Assembly (NCBI GenBank): GCA_028287895.1
Contig: JAQBOV010000017.1
Span: forward strand, 1-64,000
DNA length: 64,000 nucleotides
Direction of reading: 5' to 3'
Origin: Mucilaginibacter sp.
Lineage (GTDB): Bacteria > Bacteroidota > Bacteroidia > Sphingobacteriales > Sphingobacteriaceae
A program made the position numbers and the translations under genes. Below, in pieces: positions 1 through 9,608 of this stretch (position 1 is its first letter; the number at the start of each line of letters is the position of its first letter). The notes beneath the pieces are model-generated. The model did not search any database and was not told where the DNA came from. It saw nothing but the letters and a program-made list of their open reading frames with translations.

Positions 1-74
1 TAAGCCCGATCTGAAGAAATTTAAATTCAGTTACTGACGTTTAATGTTATAGTTGTTTAAATAACCTTGTTTTT

Positions 75-500
75 ATGAACCGGCTGTTAAAAACATCTGC
101 TGCTCCCATGCTCATACCACGGCTGGCGATCGGATTGATCTTCTTTTCGGAAGGATTACAGAAATATATCCGGCCTGATGAGGCTGGCACGGGTCGGTTT
201 GCCAAGATTGGAATCAGTAACCCTGCTTTTTGGGCATACTTTACAGGCTCCTTCAAAATAGTTTGCGGCTTATTGATCCTGATTGGATTTTTAACCGGCC
301 TGCATCCATTCTATTACTTATCATCATGGCTGTTGCTTTGATCGCCACTAAACTACCGATGTTGGTGGACAAAGGATTTTGGTCTTTTTGCCCATGAATA
401 TCGTACCGACTTTGCTGTAACACTTCTTTTAATTCTCCTGCTTAAATATGGCGCTGGTAAAAACTCAATTGATTTTAAAATGTTCAGACTGAAATCATGA
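75..500 (+). pseudogene. DoxX-family membrane protein, frameshifted relic
   Basis: The first frame (75-341) encodes about 88 residues with the DoxX-like start LIPRLAIGLIFFSEGLQK and then stops. DoxX-like sequence continues in a second frame from about 302 (SILLLIIMAVALIATKLPML) and in a third from about 380 (FAHEYRTDFAVTLLL), ending at a TGA at 498-500. Two single-base losses, near 310 and 383, would explain the breaks. Intact DoxX proteins are about 130-150 residue inner-membrane proteins with four helices, and the three pieces together reach that length. This is either a decayed gene or two sequencing errors. The hemerythrin gene starts 19 bp downstream. Confidence 0.75.
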
Positions 501-519
501 TCATAAAAGGAAGCGAGAT

Positions 520-1230
520 ATGCAAAGCAGCAGCATTTATAATAGCCGCCGTAACTTTATCGAAAAAACTTTAAAGTTCACCGTGATAACCGGTATTGCC
601 AGCGCAACCGTACTACCAGGATGTAAGGATCAAGGGGATGATGAACAAAAGGTATCACCTCCGGAAGACCTGATGCAGGAACACGGATTGCTTAACAGGG
701 TATTGCTTATTTATGATACTTGTAAGGCACATCTCATTCACAAACAAGCCTTTCCAATAGAAGCATTATCTAATGCCGCCGGGATAATCCGAACCTTTGT
801 AGAAAATTATCATGAAAAGCAGGAAGAAAACTATTTGTTTCCTCGATTTCAAAAAGCCAACCAGCTTACAGATTTGGTGCAGGTATTATTAAAGCAGCAC
901 AATGCAGGCCGTGCTTTAACCGACCAGGTCATGCAGCTTTCTAAATCTTCAGCCAGAACAGATACCGAAGCTCAAAAACTGGTTCAGTTACTCACCGATT
1001 TTAATTCCATGTACCGGCCGCATGAGGCAAGAGAGGATACTGTATTATTTCCGGCGTTCAGAAAACTGGTTTCCAAGCATGAGTATGACGCGTTAGGCGA
1101 AGAATTTGAGAATAATGAACACAAACTTTTTGGAAAAGATGGTTTTGAAACGATGGTAGGCAAAGTTGCTGATATTGAAAGGTCATTAGGCATTTATGAC
1201 CTTGCCCAATTCACACCAAAGATATCGTAA
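520..1230 (+). CDS. Exported hemerythrin-domain (HHE) lipoprotein
   Basis: This 236-residue protein has a twin-arginine-like N-terminus (Arg10-Arg11 in SRRNF), a hydrophobic stretch and a lipobox LPGC with Cys35, so it is probably exported folded and lipid-anchored. The rest is a four-helix hemerythrin/HHE cation-binding domain. His55, His98 with Glu102, His127 and His168 with Glu172 fit the diiron ligand pattern (HxxxE repeated). Such domains bind O2 or iron, or respond to NO. The partner is unknown. The ATG follows an AAAAGGAAG-type ribosome site. The gene lies directly behind a DoxX relic and ahead of chrA, and may share a transcript with them. Confidence 0.85.
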   Translation: MQSSSIYNSRRNFIEKTLKFTVITGIASATVLPGCKDQGDDEQKVSPPEDLMQEHGLLNRVLLIYDTCKAHLIHKQAFPIEALSNAAGIIRTFVENYHEKQEENYLFPRFQKANQLTDLVQVLLKQHNAGRALTDQVMQLSKSSARTDTEAQKLVQLLTDFNSMYRPHEAREDTVLFPAFRKLVSKHEYDALGEEFENNEHKLFGKDGFETMVGKVADIERSLGIYDLAQFTPKIS

Positions 1231-1295
1231 TAACTTATTGTTGTTAATTTGATAATAAAAGATTTAATACTTTAGCCCTTAAAGATAATCTTCTA

Positions 1296-2420
1296 TTGAC
1301 AAACGAGAAATCAAAATTAGCTGAGGTTGCTAAAGTTTTTTTAAAGCTTGGCCTTATCGGATTTGGCGGCCCGGCGGTGCATATCGCTATGATGGAAGAA
1401 GAAATAGTTAGGAAACGCCAATGGATGTCACACGAGCATTTTATTGACCTTATCGGCGCGACCAACCTGATACCCGGCCCCAATTCAACGGAAATGGCAC
1501 TCCATTGCGGTCATGAAAGAGCCGGATGGAAAGGACTTATAGTGGCAGGCGCCTGTTTTATTCTACCGGCGGTAATTATCACAGCTATACTGGCTTGGGC
1601 TTATCAGCAATATGGCAGCCTCCCCCAAGTAGCACAATTCATCTATGGTATTAAGCCTGCCATTATTGGGGTTATTATATCGCTGGTGATAACCTTAGGC
1701 AAAAAGGCCTTAAAGAGTGTGGAACTTGGAATGATAGGCGTCATAGGTGTGCTCTTAGCTTTGTATGGAGTAAATGAAATTTATGTTTTGTTTGGAGCAG
1801 GGCTCGTGGGCATACTCATATATCTGATCAGGCAAAAAGCAGCGGCCCTTAACGGTGTTTTACCTCTTTCATTGCTGTTGTTGACAGAGGTACGGCTCAC
1901 TTCACAATCGAAAATATTCTGGATATTTCTGAAAGTCGGTTCGATTTTATACGGGAGTGGCTATGTGCTTTTTGCTTTCCTGGATACCGAACTGGTAAGA
2001 CCGGGCATGCTTTCTGATAAAGTATTAATCGATGCCATAGCCGTTGGACAATGTACACCCGGGCCCGTATTTTCATCAGCGACGTTCATTGGCTGGCAAA
2101 TGGGTGGCTTAAATGGCGCACTTGCGGCAACCGCCGGCATTTTTTTACCTTCGTTTGTACTTGTTGCTTTTTTAAACCCGCTTGTTTCCAGGCTCAGGAA
2201 GTCCATGGTGATGTCGGTATTCTTAGACACGGTCAATATGGCTTCAATTGCCTTAATATTAGCTGTTTGTGTCGGAATGGGCAAATCATCCCTTACCAAC
2301 TGGAAAACCATATTGATAGCAGTAGCAGGTCTGGCTATTTCATTAAAATATAAAAAGCTGAACAGCGCTTTTGTAGTGCTTGGGGGATCGGTTACAGGAT
2401 ATCTGCTTTGGCTGATATAA
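1296..2420 (+). CDS. chrA: Chromate transporter (CHR family)
   Basis: The 374-residue membrane protein has the duplicated two-domain architecture of long-chain ChrA chromate/sulfate antiporters. The N-terminal copy carries FGGPAVH (about 23-29) and the NLIPGPN motif (about 57-63). The C-terminal copy carries the matching QCTPGPV near residue 250, followed by more helices. It should export chromate across the inner membrane, although many family members are unassigned physiologically. The first codon is TTG at 1296 and no better ATG precedes the conserved region. It ends at a strong hairpin shared with the convergent ribosomal operon. Confidence 0.88.
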   Translation: MTNEKSKLAEVAKVFLKLGLIGFGGPAVHIAMMEEEIVRKRQWMSHEHFIDLIGATNLIPGPNSTEMALHCGHERAGWKGLIVAGACFILPAVIITAILAWAYQQYGSLPQVAQFIYGIKPAIIGVIISLVITLGKKALKSVELGMIGVIGVLLALYGVNEIYVLFGAGLVGILIYLIRQKAAALNGVLPLSLLLLTEVRLTSQSKIFWIFLKVGSILYGSGYVLFAFLDTELVRPGMLSDKVLIDAIAVGQCTPGPVFSSATFIGWQMGGLNGALAATAGIFLPSFVLVAFLNPLVSRLRKSMVMSVFLDTVNMASIALILAVCVGMGKSSLTNWKTILIAVAGLAISLKYKKLNSAFVVLGGSVTGYLLWLI

Positions 2421-2422
2421 GC

Positions 2423-2452
2423 AAAAAGACCCGCATAAATGCAGGTCTTTTT
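2423..2452. terminator. Bidirectional intrinsic terminator between chrA and rplT
   Basis: An inverted repeat with arms AAAAAGACC and GGTCTTTTT and T-runs on both strands separates the convergent chrA (plus) and rplT (minus) genes. It probably serves both. Confidence 0.8.
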
Positions 2453-2471
2453 CAATATTTGATTGGTGTCT

Positions 2472-2816
2472 TTATTTTACAGCGTCAATAACTGCTTTAA
2501 ATGCATCCGGGTGATTCATCGCCAGATCAGCTAAAACCTTACGGTTCAAACCAATTTGCTTAGTGGCTAACTTACCAATTAATTGTGAGTAAGAAATTCC
2601 ATGCTGGCGGGCACCTGCGTTGATACGTTGTATCCATAAAGCCCTGAATTCTCTTTTCTTGGTTTTACGGTCGCGGTAAGCGTACTGTAAACCTTTTTCA
2701 ACTGTGTTTTTTGCAACAGTATAAACCTTGCTGCGTGAACCATAATAACCTTTGGCAAGGTCCATTACCTTTTTCCGGCGTCTTCTCGACGCGACTGCAT
2801 TAACTGAACGTGGCAT
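2472..2816 (-). CDS. rplT: 50S ribosomal protein L20
   Basis: The 114-residue protein is a full-length L20. It has the highly basic N-terminal helix ([18 protein letters not shown]) that threads into 23S rRNA and the globular C-terminal part ending in [10 protein letters not shown]. It is the last gene of a thrS-infC-rpmI-rplT operon, 75 bp after rpmI, and is followed by a hairpin terminator. In other bacteria L20 feeds back on translation of this operon. No matching leader structure was identified here. Confidence 0.98.
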   Translation of the reverse strand: MPRSVNAVASRRRRKKVMDLAKGYYGSRSKVYTVAKNTVEKGLQYAYRDRKTKKREFRALWIQRINAGARQHGISYSQLIGKLATKQIGLNRKVLADLAMNHPDAFKAVIDAVK

Positions 2817-2891
2817 TTTTTTGTCTTTTTGGTAGTGAGTGTCCGTTCCCGGATCTTGTAAACTCTAATACCTGGTTTGAAAATTTGTTAA

Positions 2892-3092
2892 TTACTTCCC
2901 GATACAAAGCATACGTTTTACGTTACCCATATCCGCATCAGACACTAAGCTGGTGTGAGTAAGGTTACGCTTACGTTTTGTCGACATCTTGGTTAAGATG
3001 TGGCTTTTGTATGCGTTCTTTCTTGCAATTTTACCGGTTCCAGTAAGCTTAAAACGCTTTTTTGCACTGGAATTGGTTTTCATTTTTGGCAT
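2892..3092 (-). CDS. rpmI: 50S ribosomal protein L35
   Basis: The 66-residue protein matches L35 along its whole length: [20 protein letters not shown] at the start, then a basic helix and a C-terminal MLCIGK. It sits between infC (87 bp upstream) and rplT (75 bp downstream), the conserved operon order. Confidence 0.98.
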   Translation of the reverse strand: MPKMKTNSSAKKRFKLTGTGKIARKNAYKSHILTKMSTKRKRNLTHTSLVSDADMGNVKRMLCIGK

Positions 3093-3179
3093 AACTCTAT
3101 TTATTTGTTTTTAGATATTCACGTTTCTCAACGTTTTATTTTTATTTACAGATATGCGTATTGCATCTGCACATTTAAA

Positions 3180-3749
3180 TTATTTCTTCGCTCCCTTTGA
3201 GGCTACGGTCAAAAACATCCGTTTACCTTCTAATTTGGGCAACTGCTCCACTTTACCAACATCCTCTAAAGCCTGTGCAAAACGCAATAAAAGTATCTCG
3301 CCCTGCTCTTTATAAACTATAGCGCGACCTTTAAAATGCACGTAAGCCCGCACTTTCTCACCCGATTCAAGGAATTTGATGGCATGCTTGAGTTTAAACT
3401 CAAAATCATGGTCGTCCGTGTTCGGTCCGAAACGGATCTCCTTAATAACGGTTTGTTTGGCGTTACTTTTTATCTCCTTCAGCTTCTTTTTCTGTTCGTA
3501 GATAAACTTGTTGTAGTCTATCACCTTACAAACAGGCGGAACCGCATTAGGTGAAATTTCAACCAGGTCCAGTTCCTGCTCCTGTGCAATAGCTAGGGCA
3601 TCTCTTAAACTATAGATACCTTGCTCTACATTGTCACCCGTTAAGCGTACTTCGGGAGCTTTGATGAACTGATTAATATTATGTTCGGCTTCCTTTTTCT
3701 TAAAGGGAGGCCTTGGTCCTCTGTTAAAATTGGGTTTGTTTAATGCCAA
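3180..3749 (-). CDS. infC: Translation initiation factor IF-3
   Basis: The 189-residue protein has the two IF-3 domains: an N-terminal domain with [15 protein letters not shown] and a C-terminal domain with [20 protein letters not shown] and [11 protein letters not shown]. It checks start-codon pairing on the 30S subunit. The first codon is TTG at 3747-3749. An in-frame TAA at 3759-3761, three codons upstream, rules out an earlier ATG, so a non-AUG start is well supported. It begins 1 bp after the thrS stop codon. A non-canonical infC start fits the known autoregulation of IF-3 in E. coli, where AUU is used, but that role is inferred here. Confidence 0.97.
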   Translation of the reverse strand: MALNKPNFNRGPRPPFKKKEAEHNINQFIKAPEVRLTGDNVEQGIYSLRDALAIAQEQELDLVEISPNAVPPVCKVIDYNKFIYEQKKKLKEIKSNAKQTVIKEIRFGPNTDDHDFEFKLKHAIKFLESGEKVRAYVHFKGRAIVYKEQGEILLLRFAQALEDVGKVEQLPKLEGKRMFLTVASKGAKK

Positions 3750-3750
3750 G

Positions 3751-5682
3751 TTATACGGTTATTTCTTTTATTATTCGTTGTTTAAACTCTTCAATAGTCA
3801 TACTGCCCAAATCACCCTGCCCATGCTTACGAACAGAAACTAAGCCTTCGGCTGTTTCTTTTTCGCCCACAATCAGCATATAAGGGATTTTTTTGACTTC
3901 AGCATCGCGTATCTTACGCCCTATCTTCTCATCTCTGAAATCAATCAGCCCGCAAATATCGGAATCTTTTAATATATCAGAAAGTTTTTTTGCATATTCT
4001 TCATATTTTTCGGATATCGGCAGAATTGTAAATTGCTCAGGCGACAGCCACAACGGAAAATTACCGGCACAATGTTCGATCAATACGGCCACAAAACGCT
4101 CTAATGAGCCAAACGGAGCCCTGTGGATCATTACCGGGCGGTGTTTTTGGTTATCGCTGCCGGTATATTCCAGTTCAAAACGTTCAGGCAAATTATAGTC
4201 AACCTGTATAGTTCCCAGTTGCCATTTACGGCCCAGGGCATCTTTCACCATAAAATCAAGCTTAGGGCCATAAAAAGCAGCCTCGCCTAATTCTACAACT
4301 GTGCGCAGGCCTTTCTCGGCAGCGGCTTCAATAATGGACTGCTCGGCTAACGCCCAATTTTCATCAGATCCTATATATTTTGCTTTGTTTTCAGGATCAC
4401 GCAAGGATATTTGCGCCGTATAATCCTCAAAACCTAAGGCTGAAAACACATACAACACCAGGTCGATCACCTTTTTAAACTCATCCTTCACCTGGTCTGG
4501 GCGGCAAAAAAGATGCGCATCATCCTGGGTAAAACCGCGCACACGGGTTAACCCATGCAGTTCTCCACTTTGTTCATAGCGGTAAACCGTACCGAACTCC
4601 GCATAACGAACCGGCAGGTCTTTATAGGAACGTGGTTTGGTTTTATATATCTCGCAGTGGTGCGGACAGTTCATCGGTTTTAAAAAAAACTCCTCACCTT
4701 CCTGCGGTGTTTGGATCGGCTGGAAACTATCCTTACCATATTTTTCATAATGACCAGATGTTACATACAGGTTTTTATGGCCGATATGCGGGGTAATCAC
4801 CTGCTCGTACCCGGCTTTTACTTGTGCAGTTTGCATAAAACGTACCAAACGTTCGCGCAGAGCAGCGCCCTTGGGTAACCATAAAGGTAAACCCATACCC
4901 ACCTTTTCAGAGAAAGCAAATAGTTCCAACTCCTTACCCAATTTGCGATGATCGCGTTTCTTAGCTTCTTCTATCAGTTGCAGGTAATCGGTCAGTTCAC
5001 TTTGTTTTGGGAAAGTAACTGCATAAATACGTGTCAGCTGCTTGCGTGTTTCGTCTCCGCGCCAATAGGCTCCGGCGACGCTCGTTAGCTTAACGGCTTT
5101 TATAAATCCTGTATTGGGAATATGCGGACCACGGCAAAGGTCAGTAAAATTGCCCTGGGTGTAAAAAGTAATGGAGCCATCCGGCAGGTCCTTGATCAGA
5201 TCCAATTTATACTCATCCCCTTTTTCGGTAAAGTATTCAATCGCATTAGCTTTAGAAACCGGCTTGCGAATATACTCGCTTTTGGCCTTTGCCAATTCCA
5301 GCACCTTATCTTCGATCTGCTTAAAATCATCCGAAGAAAAATCACGGTCGCCAAAATCCACATCATAATAGAAACCGGGTTGTTCTTTCAGAGGCGGCCC
5401 AATACCGAATTTTGTGCCGGGATACAAAGCCTCCAGCGCCTCGGCCATTAGGTGGGCCGATGAGTGCCAGAAAGTGTTTTTGCCCAATGTATCGTTCCAG
5501 GTTAATAATTTTATCTTCGCATCCTGTTCGATGGGCCTGCTGGCATCCCAAACCTGGCCGTCTACTTCGGCCGCTAATACGTTTCTTGCTAAACCTTCGG
5601 AGATCGATATTGCGATCTGCATGGACGAAATTCCTTTGTCATATTGACGAACGGAACCGTCAGGAAGTGTAATATTAATCAT
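3751..5682 (-). CDS. thrS: Threonine-tRNA ligase
   Basis: The 643-residue enzyme charges tRNA-Thr in the cytoplasm. It shows the full class II ThrRS layout: an N-terminal TGS domain (about 1-62), the SAD editing domain with [11 protein letters not shown], the catalytic core with the zinc-site motif [10 protein letters not shown], motif 3 with [10 protein letters not shown], and a C-terminal anticodon-binding domain. It is the first gene of the thrS-infC-rpmI-rplT operon. A REP-like palindrome lies directly upstream. Confidence 0.98.
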   Translation of the reverse strand: MINITLPDGSVRQYDKGISSMQIAISISEGLARNVLAAEVDGQVWDASRPIEQDAKIKLLTWNDTLGKNTFWHSSAHLMAEALEALYPGTKFGIGPPLKEQPGFYYDVDFGDRDFSSDDFKQIEDKVLELAKAKSEYIRKPVSKANAIEYFTEKGDEYKLDLIKDLPDGSITFYTQGNFTDLCRGPHIPNTGFIKAVKLTSVAGAYWRGDETRKQLTRIYAVTFPKQSELTDYLQLIEEAKKRDHRKLGKELELFAFSEKVGMGLPLWLPKGAALRERLVRFMQTAQVKAGYEQVITPHIGHKNLYVTSGHYEKYGKDSFQPIQTPQEGEEFFLKPMNCPHHCEIYKTKPRSYKDLPVRYAEFGTVYRYEQSGELHGLTRVRGFTQDDAHLFCRPDQVKDEFKKVIDLVLYVFSALGFEDYTAQISLRDPENKAKYIGSDENWALAEQSIIEAAAEKGLRTVVELGEAAFYGPKLDFMVKDALGRKWQLGTIQVDYNLPERFELEYTGSDNQKHRPVMIHRAPFGSLERFVAVLIEHCAGNFPLWLSPEQFTILPISEKYEEYAKKLSDILKDSDICGLIDFRDEKIGRKIRDAEVKKIPYMLIVGEKETAEGLVSVRKHGQGDLGSMTIEEFKQRIIKEITV

Positions 5683-5698
5683 CTACAACTATGATTTG

Positions 5699-5736
5699 GC
5701 CTCACCCTAAATCCCTCTCCGGGGGAGAGGGACTTT
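5699..5736. repeat. REP-like GC-rich palindromic element, copy 1
   Basis: The segment begins GCCTCACCCTAAATCCCTC and contains a small hairpin (CCCTCTCC/GGAGAGGG, 5713-5731). A diverged copy of the same opening lies at 26093-26130. Both sit about 20 bp upstream of the start codon of a minus-strand gene (thrS here, kdsA there). Confidence 0.55.
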
Positions 5737-5915
5737 GTTGAAGTCCGGTTAAAATTTATAATTTCTTATTCGATCACCTACTAAGTGATCTTATTTTGAA
5801 GTGCGAATTTAAGGATTTTTTTTATTGGAGCCGTTGATTGAAATGATTTTTTGATTATGCTGATTCTTTAATCAAAAAAATCCGAAATCGAAATTCCTAA
5901 TTTCGAAATCAAAAA

Positions 5916-6644
5916 TCATACATTCCCCCACCCATGCGCCAGCACATCGGCCAGATGCATGGTTTTAACAGGCAGATTATTTTTATCGATGTAGCCTTGC
6001 AGGTGCAATAAACAAGAGGCGTCGGTCGAGATGATGTAATCAGCTCCGGCAGCCATCGCATTATCTACTTTCTGTTGCGCCATAGCGGTTGATATGGCAT
6101 CGAACTTTACGGCAAACGTGCCGCCGAAACCGCAGCAAGTCTCATTATCTTTCAGGTCAACCAGTTCAAGGCCAAGCACTTTTGAAAGTAACTGACGGGG
6201 TTCTTCTTTTATTTTACACTCGCGCAAGGCGCTGCAGCTATCATGGTACACCGCACAGCCCTCCAGTTCGGCGCCGAAATAATCAAACTGCAGGACATTC
6301 ACCAAAAAGTCCGATAGTTCATAAATATTCCCCTGCACCGCCCGGCATTTATTATGCAGCGTGGTATTGGTAAACAAGTCGTTATAATAATTCTTCACCA
6401 TCCCCGTGCAGGAGGCAGATGGCGTAATGATGATACTCTCTTCCGAGAAACCCTTCAGAAATTTATTGCCCACTGTTTTAGCCTCATCCCAGAAACCCGC
6501 GTTAAACGCCGGCTGACCGCAACAGGTTTGCTCCGGGTTGTAACTCACCGTACAGCCCGCCTTTTCCAATACTTTAACGGTATTCCAGGCAGTATCCGGG
6601 TAAAGCTGGTCAACAAAACAAGGAATAAACAACTCTATCTTCAT
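5916..6644 (-). CDS. LutA-like (Fe-S)-binding cysteine-rich protein
   Basis: The 242-residue protein carries two cysteine-rich (CCG) domains. Their motifs TCCGQPAFNAGF (N-terminal half) and TCCGFGGTFAVKF (C-terminal half) belong to the LutA/YkgE family. LutA acts with LutB and LutC in iron-sulfur-dependent oxidation of L-lactate to pyruvate. Neither partner is in this window, so the substrate is not proven by context. The length matches LutA (about 240 aa). The gene stands alone on the minus strand. Confidence 0.85.
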   Translation of the reverse strand: MKIELFIPCFVDQLYPDTAWNTVKVLEKAGCTVSYNPEQTCCGQPAFNAGFWDEAKTVGNKFLKGFSEESIIITPSASCTGMVKNYYNDLFTNTTLHNKCRAVQGNIYELSDFLVNVLQFDYFGAELEGCAVYHDSCSALRECKIKEEPRQLLSKVLGLELVDLKDNETCCGFGGTFAVKFDAISTAMAQQKVDNAMAAGADYIISTDASCLLHLQGYIDKNNLPVKTMHLADVLAHGWGNV

Positions 6645-6717
6645 CGGGCGCTAATTTGAGAAAAAGTTCTGGCTTTTCTGAGTCTTTAGTATAAAGTGTT
6701 TACTTATTTCCACCCCT

Positions 6718-7020
6718 TCATACCGATACTTTAAACCGCTCAATTTGCCGCCTGTGCAGAAGAATAGGTACCATAGCATGTTCGGTCATTTGCTCGATGT
6801 CGTATACCTGTCCCCAGCCTGATTTTATCTTTGATGAATCGTCAAATTGTTCTAATTCGTCGTCTTTTAATGCTTTGAAGATATTTTCAGTGAATGAGAA
6901 AACGTTGGTCAGATCGTCCAGGTATTCCTGAATAGTTTAGTGGAGCGTTTTGGCCGGCCGGGCCATATGATGCTCTTTCGGGTTATGAATACTGATAGCG
7001 TAACGATGAGCTCAGGCTTC
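6718..7020 (-). pseudogene. DinB-like protein remnant
   Basis: Reading the minus strand in one frame gives EAxAHRYAISIHNPKEHHM, then ARPAKTLHx and then TIQEYLDDLTNVFSF, with x marking in-frame stops. The reading continues to WGQVYDIEQMTEHAMVPILL, then HRRQIERF and a stop at 6718-6720. The final HAMVPILLHRRQIERF has the pattern of the last helix of DinB-superfamily four-helix proteins, including its metal-site His. The N-terminal part is missing. I infer a decayed C-terminal fragment. The DinB assignment is from pattern only. Confidence 0.5.
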
Positions 7021-7073
7021 CTTAAAACTTTCGTACTACTTTGGGGTTAAATATCAAAGCAATTCGTTTTTAC

Positions 7074-8183
7074 ATGAAAATCAATATAAGATTATTAATC
7101 ACCGGTCTGGTGCTGGCCTTAAGCGGCAGTTTAATATTTGGCTGTAAGGGCAGTGGCGGCAATAAAGGCAATGATAGCACAGCTTCGAATAACACCACCG
7201 GCAATGACAATACGCTGCTGGGCGCAGGCAGTACTTTTGTGTACCCGCTGTTCTCCAAAATGTTTGCCGAGTATGGCGTAAGCCATACGCTGAAGGTGAA
7301 TTACCAATCTATCGGCTCTGGTGGTGGTATATTGCAATTGACCAATAAGACCGTCGATTTCGGTGCATCCGACGCTCCGCTGAACGATGAGCAAACCAAA
7401 AAAATGGGTGCTGCAGTATTGCATATCCCCATTGCTTCGGGTGCAGATGTGATCACTTATCATATACCCGGTGTTACCGCTTCCCTTAAAATGACTCCAA
7501 AGATCATCGCAGATATTTACCTGGGTAAAATAACCAGGTGGAACGATGCCGCGATCGCCGCAGGTAACAGGGGCGTTAAGCTACCGGATTTATCCATAGC
7601 GGTTGTTCACCGTGCTGACGGCAGTGGTACGACCTATATCTGGACAGATTATTTAACAAAAGTGAGTCCTGAATGGGCGCAAAAGGTGGGCAAAGGTTCA
7701 GCAATAAAATGGCCAACCGGCTTGGGCGGCAAGGGTAACGAGGGCGTATCAGGCCTGGTGAAGCAAACACCCGGCGCCATTGGGTATGTTGAGTTGGCCT
7801 ATGCCCTGCAAAATAAAATGCCTGTGGCACAGGTGCAAAACTCATCAGGCAAATTTATAGCGCCCAACCTGTCGTCCATTACGGCGGCAAGCAATGTGAG
7901 CCTGCCTGCAGATGCCAAAGTATCCTTAACCAACACCGCGAACGCAGAGGGCTATCCAATCAGCAGCTTTACCTGGGCGCTCCTTTATAAGGAACAAGAT
8001 TATGCAGGCCATTCACAGGCAAAAGCAACTCAGTTGCTCGATCTGTTCTGGTGGGTCACCCATAATGGCCAAAGCAGTTGCGAGTCGTTAAATTATGCGC
8101 CGCTTTCCAAGTCGGCTGTTGCAGTTGCCGAGAAAATATTAAGTTCAGCAACCTATGACGGCAAACCGATCATGAAAAAATGA
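7074..8183 (+). CDS. pstS: Phosphate ABC transporter substrate-binding lipoprotein
   Basis: This periplasmic phosphate-binding lipoprotein has a signal peptide ending in the lipobox IFGC, then a Ser/Gly/Asn-rich linker. Family motifs are GAGSTFVYPLFSKM near the start of the mature protein, YQSIGSGGG and RADGSGTTYIW, which supply phosphate-contacting residues. I place the start at ATG 7074, which gives a clean signal peptide (MKINIRLLITGLVLALSG). An upstream TTG at 7041 is less likely. The length (369 aa) is normal. No pstCAB or phoU follows, so the permease must be elsewhere. Confidence 0.9.
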   Translation: MKINIRLLITGLVLALSGSLIFGCKGSGGNKGNDSTASNNTTGNDNTLLGAGSTFVYPLFSKMFAEYGVSHTLKVNYQSIGSGGGILQLTNKTVDFGASDAPLNDEQTKKMGAAVLHIPIASGADVITYHIPGVTASLKMTPKIIADIYLGKITRWNDAAIAAGNRGVKLPDLSIAVVHRADGSGTTYIWTDYLTKVSPEWAQKVGKGSAIKWPTGLGGKGNEGVSGLVKQTPGAIGYVELAYALQNKMPVAQVQNSSGKFIAPNLSSITAASNVSLPADAKVSLTNTANAEGYPISSFTWALLYKEQDYAGHSQAKATQLLDLFWWVTHNGQSSCESLNYAPLSKSAVAVAEKILSSATYDGKPIMKK

Positions 8184-8240
8184 ATTGCAAGGCTTTCCAC
8201 TAACCCCGTTTCCGACAGAGCGTGGGTTATTTATATTTGC

Positions 8241-9572
8241 TTACGCTTTAACTGTAACCGGCGCCAACCTGACACTTTGCCTTTCAGCAAAATGAAGCAC
8301 AAACAACAACAGCAATCCCACTACAAAAAATCCATCCAATACCAGTGCAGAATCGCGCATTTCGTGGGTAAAGGCTTCTACCGAAGCAAATGTGAACAGG
8401 CCCACCACAATAGCTAACTTTTCCGTTACATCATAAAAGCTGAAATATGAAGCAGTATCTGGGATATTTGGCGGCAGCAGTTTGGAATAAGTGGAGCGAG
8501 ACAAGGATTGCACCCCTCCCATCACCAGACCAACCACCGCGGCGGCAAAATAGAATTGCATGGCATTTGCTACAAAATAAACGCACATGCATATCGCGGT
8601 CCATATAATTACCAATACAATAAGAGTACGGGTATTGCCATATTTAGCCGATGATTTGGAAGTGAGCCATGCGCCTATTACGGCCAGCACCTGTATAATA
8701 AGGATAATGGTGATCAGCGAGTCTTCGGGCATGTTTAATTCCTTGGCGGCAAAATTGGCGGCCACCAGCATAATGGTTTGCACACCTACCGAGTAGAAGA
8801 AGAAAGCCGGCAAAAACCGTTTCACCAAAGGCATAGTCCTCACCTTACGGAACACTTTTGCCAGTTCCTTAAAACCACCCGTCCATACATTAAATTGATG
8901 CGACCCTGCGTTAGGTTCTCCTTTGGGCAGCAGCCTGAAAGGTATAATTGAGAAGCCAATCCACCATACAAAAACAATGATAAAAGATACACGTGCAGGC
9001 AGATCATCATCCTTCATGCCAAATAGCTGGGGGGCCAGCACTACCACAAAGCAAACCAGCTGCACGACAATGCTGCCCACATAACCATATATAAATCCTT
9101 TGGCGCTCACGCTATCCTGCTCATCGAGCGTGGCTATTTGCGGCAGATAGGAATTATAAAACACAAAGCCGCCGCAATAACCAATACAGGCTAAACCAAA
9201 GCAGATCATACCAACTTCAATTGGGGCCCCTGGCTTTAAAAAGAATAAACCCGCACAGGACAGGCTCCCCAACCAGGTAAATGCCTGGAGGTACACCTTT
9301 TTATTGCCACGGTAATCGGCTAAAGAGGTCAGGATAGGTAATATCGCTACTACAACGAGGTACGAAAGCCCTAAAATATAGTTCGACAAGACGGTATTGA
9401 TATAAGTGTGCCCAAAAAAGCTGACTTTATCATAGTGCGTTTTCTCATTATACGTAATAAATACATAATAAGCCGGGAAAATGGTAGTAGTGATCACCAT
9501 GTTGTAGGCCTGGTTGGCCCAATCGAACATGCACCATGCCCAGATCGTTCTTTTGTCGTTTTTAGCGTTCAT
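8241..9572 (-). CDS. MFS transporter, UMF1 (Atg22-like) family
   Basis: The 443-residue protein has about eleven or twelve membrane helices. The opening WCMFDWANQAYNMVITTTIF is diagnostic of the UMF1/Atg22-like branch of the major facilitator superfamily. Motif-like GGVQSLSRSTYSKLLP lies before the last helices. The substrate is unknown; the yeast relative Atg22 exports amino acids from the vacuole. A close paralog lies at 11109-12410, with a serine hydrolase gene between, all on the minus strand. Confidence 0.85.
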   Translation of the reverse strand: MNAKNDKRTIWAWCMFDWANQAYNMVITTTIFPAYYVFITYNEKTHYDKVSFFGHTYINTVLSNYILGLSYLVVVAILPILTSLADYRGNKKVYLQAFTWLGSLSCAGLFFLKPGAPIEVGMICFGLACIGYCGGFVFYNSYLPQIATLDEQDSVSAKGFIYGYVGSIVVQLVCFVVVLAPQLFGMKDDDLPARVSFIIVFVWWIGFSIIPFRLLPKGEPNAGSHQFNVWTGGFKELAKVFRKVRTMPLVKRFLPAFFFYSVGVQTIMLVAANFAAKELNMPEDSLITIILIIQVLAVIGAWLTSKSSAKYGNTRTLIVLVIIWTAICMCVYFVANAMQFYFAAAVVGLVMGGVQSLSRSTYSKLLPPNIPDTASYFSFYDVTEKLAIVVGLFTFASVEAFTHEMRDSALVLDGFFVVGLLLLFVLHFAERQSVRLAPVTVKA

Positions 9573-9608
9573 CGAGCGCTAAAAATAAAAAAATTTTGTT
9601 GTCGGCGC

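Noticed and set aside
7041..7073. Upstream TTG start for pstS
   Set aside because: The ATG at 7074 begins a standard lipoprotein signal peptide; the 11 extra residues would disturb it.
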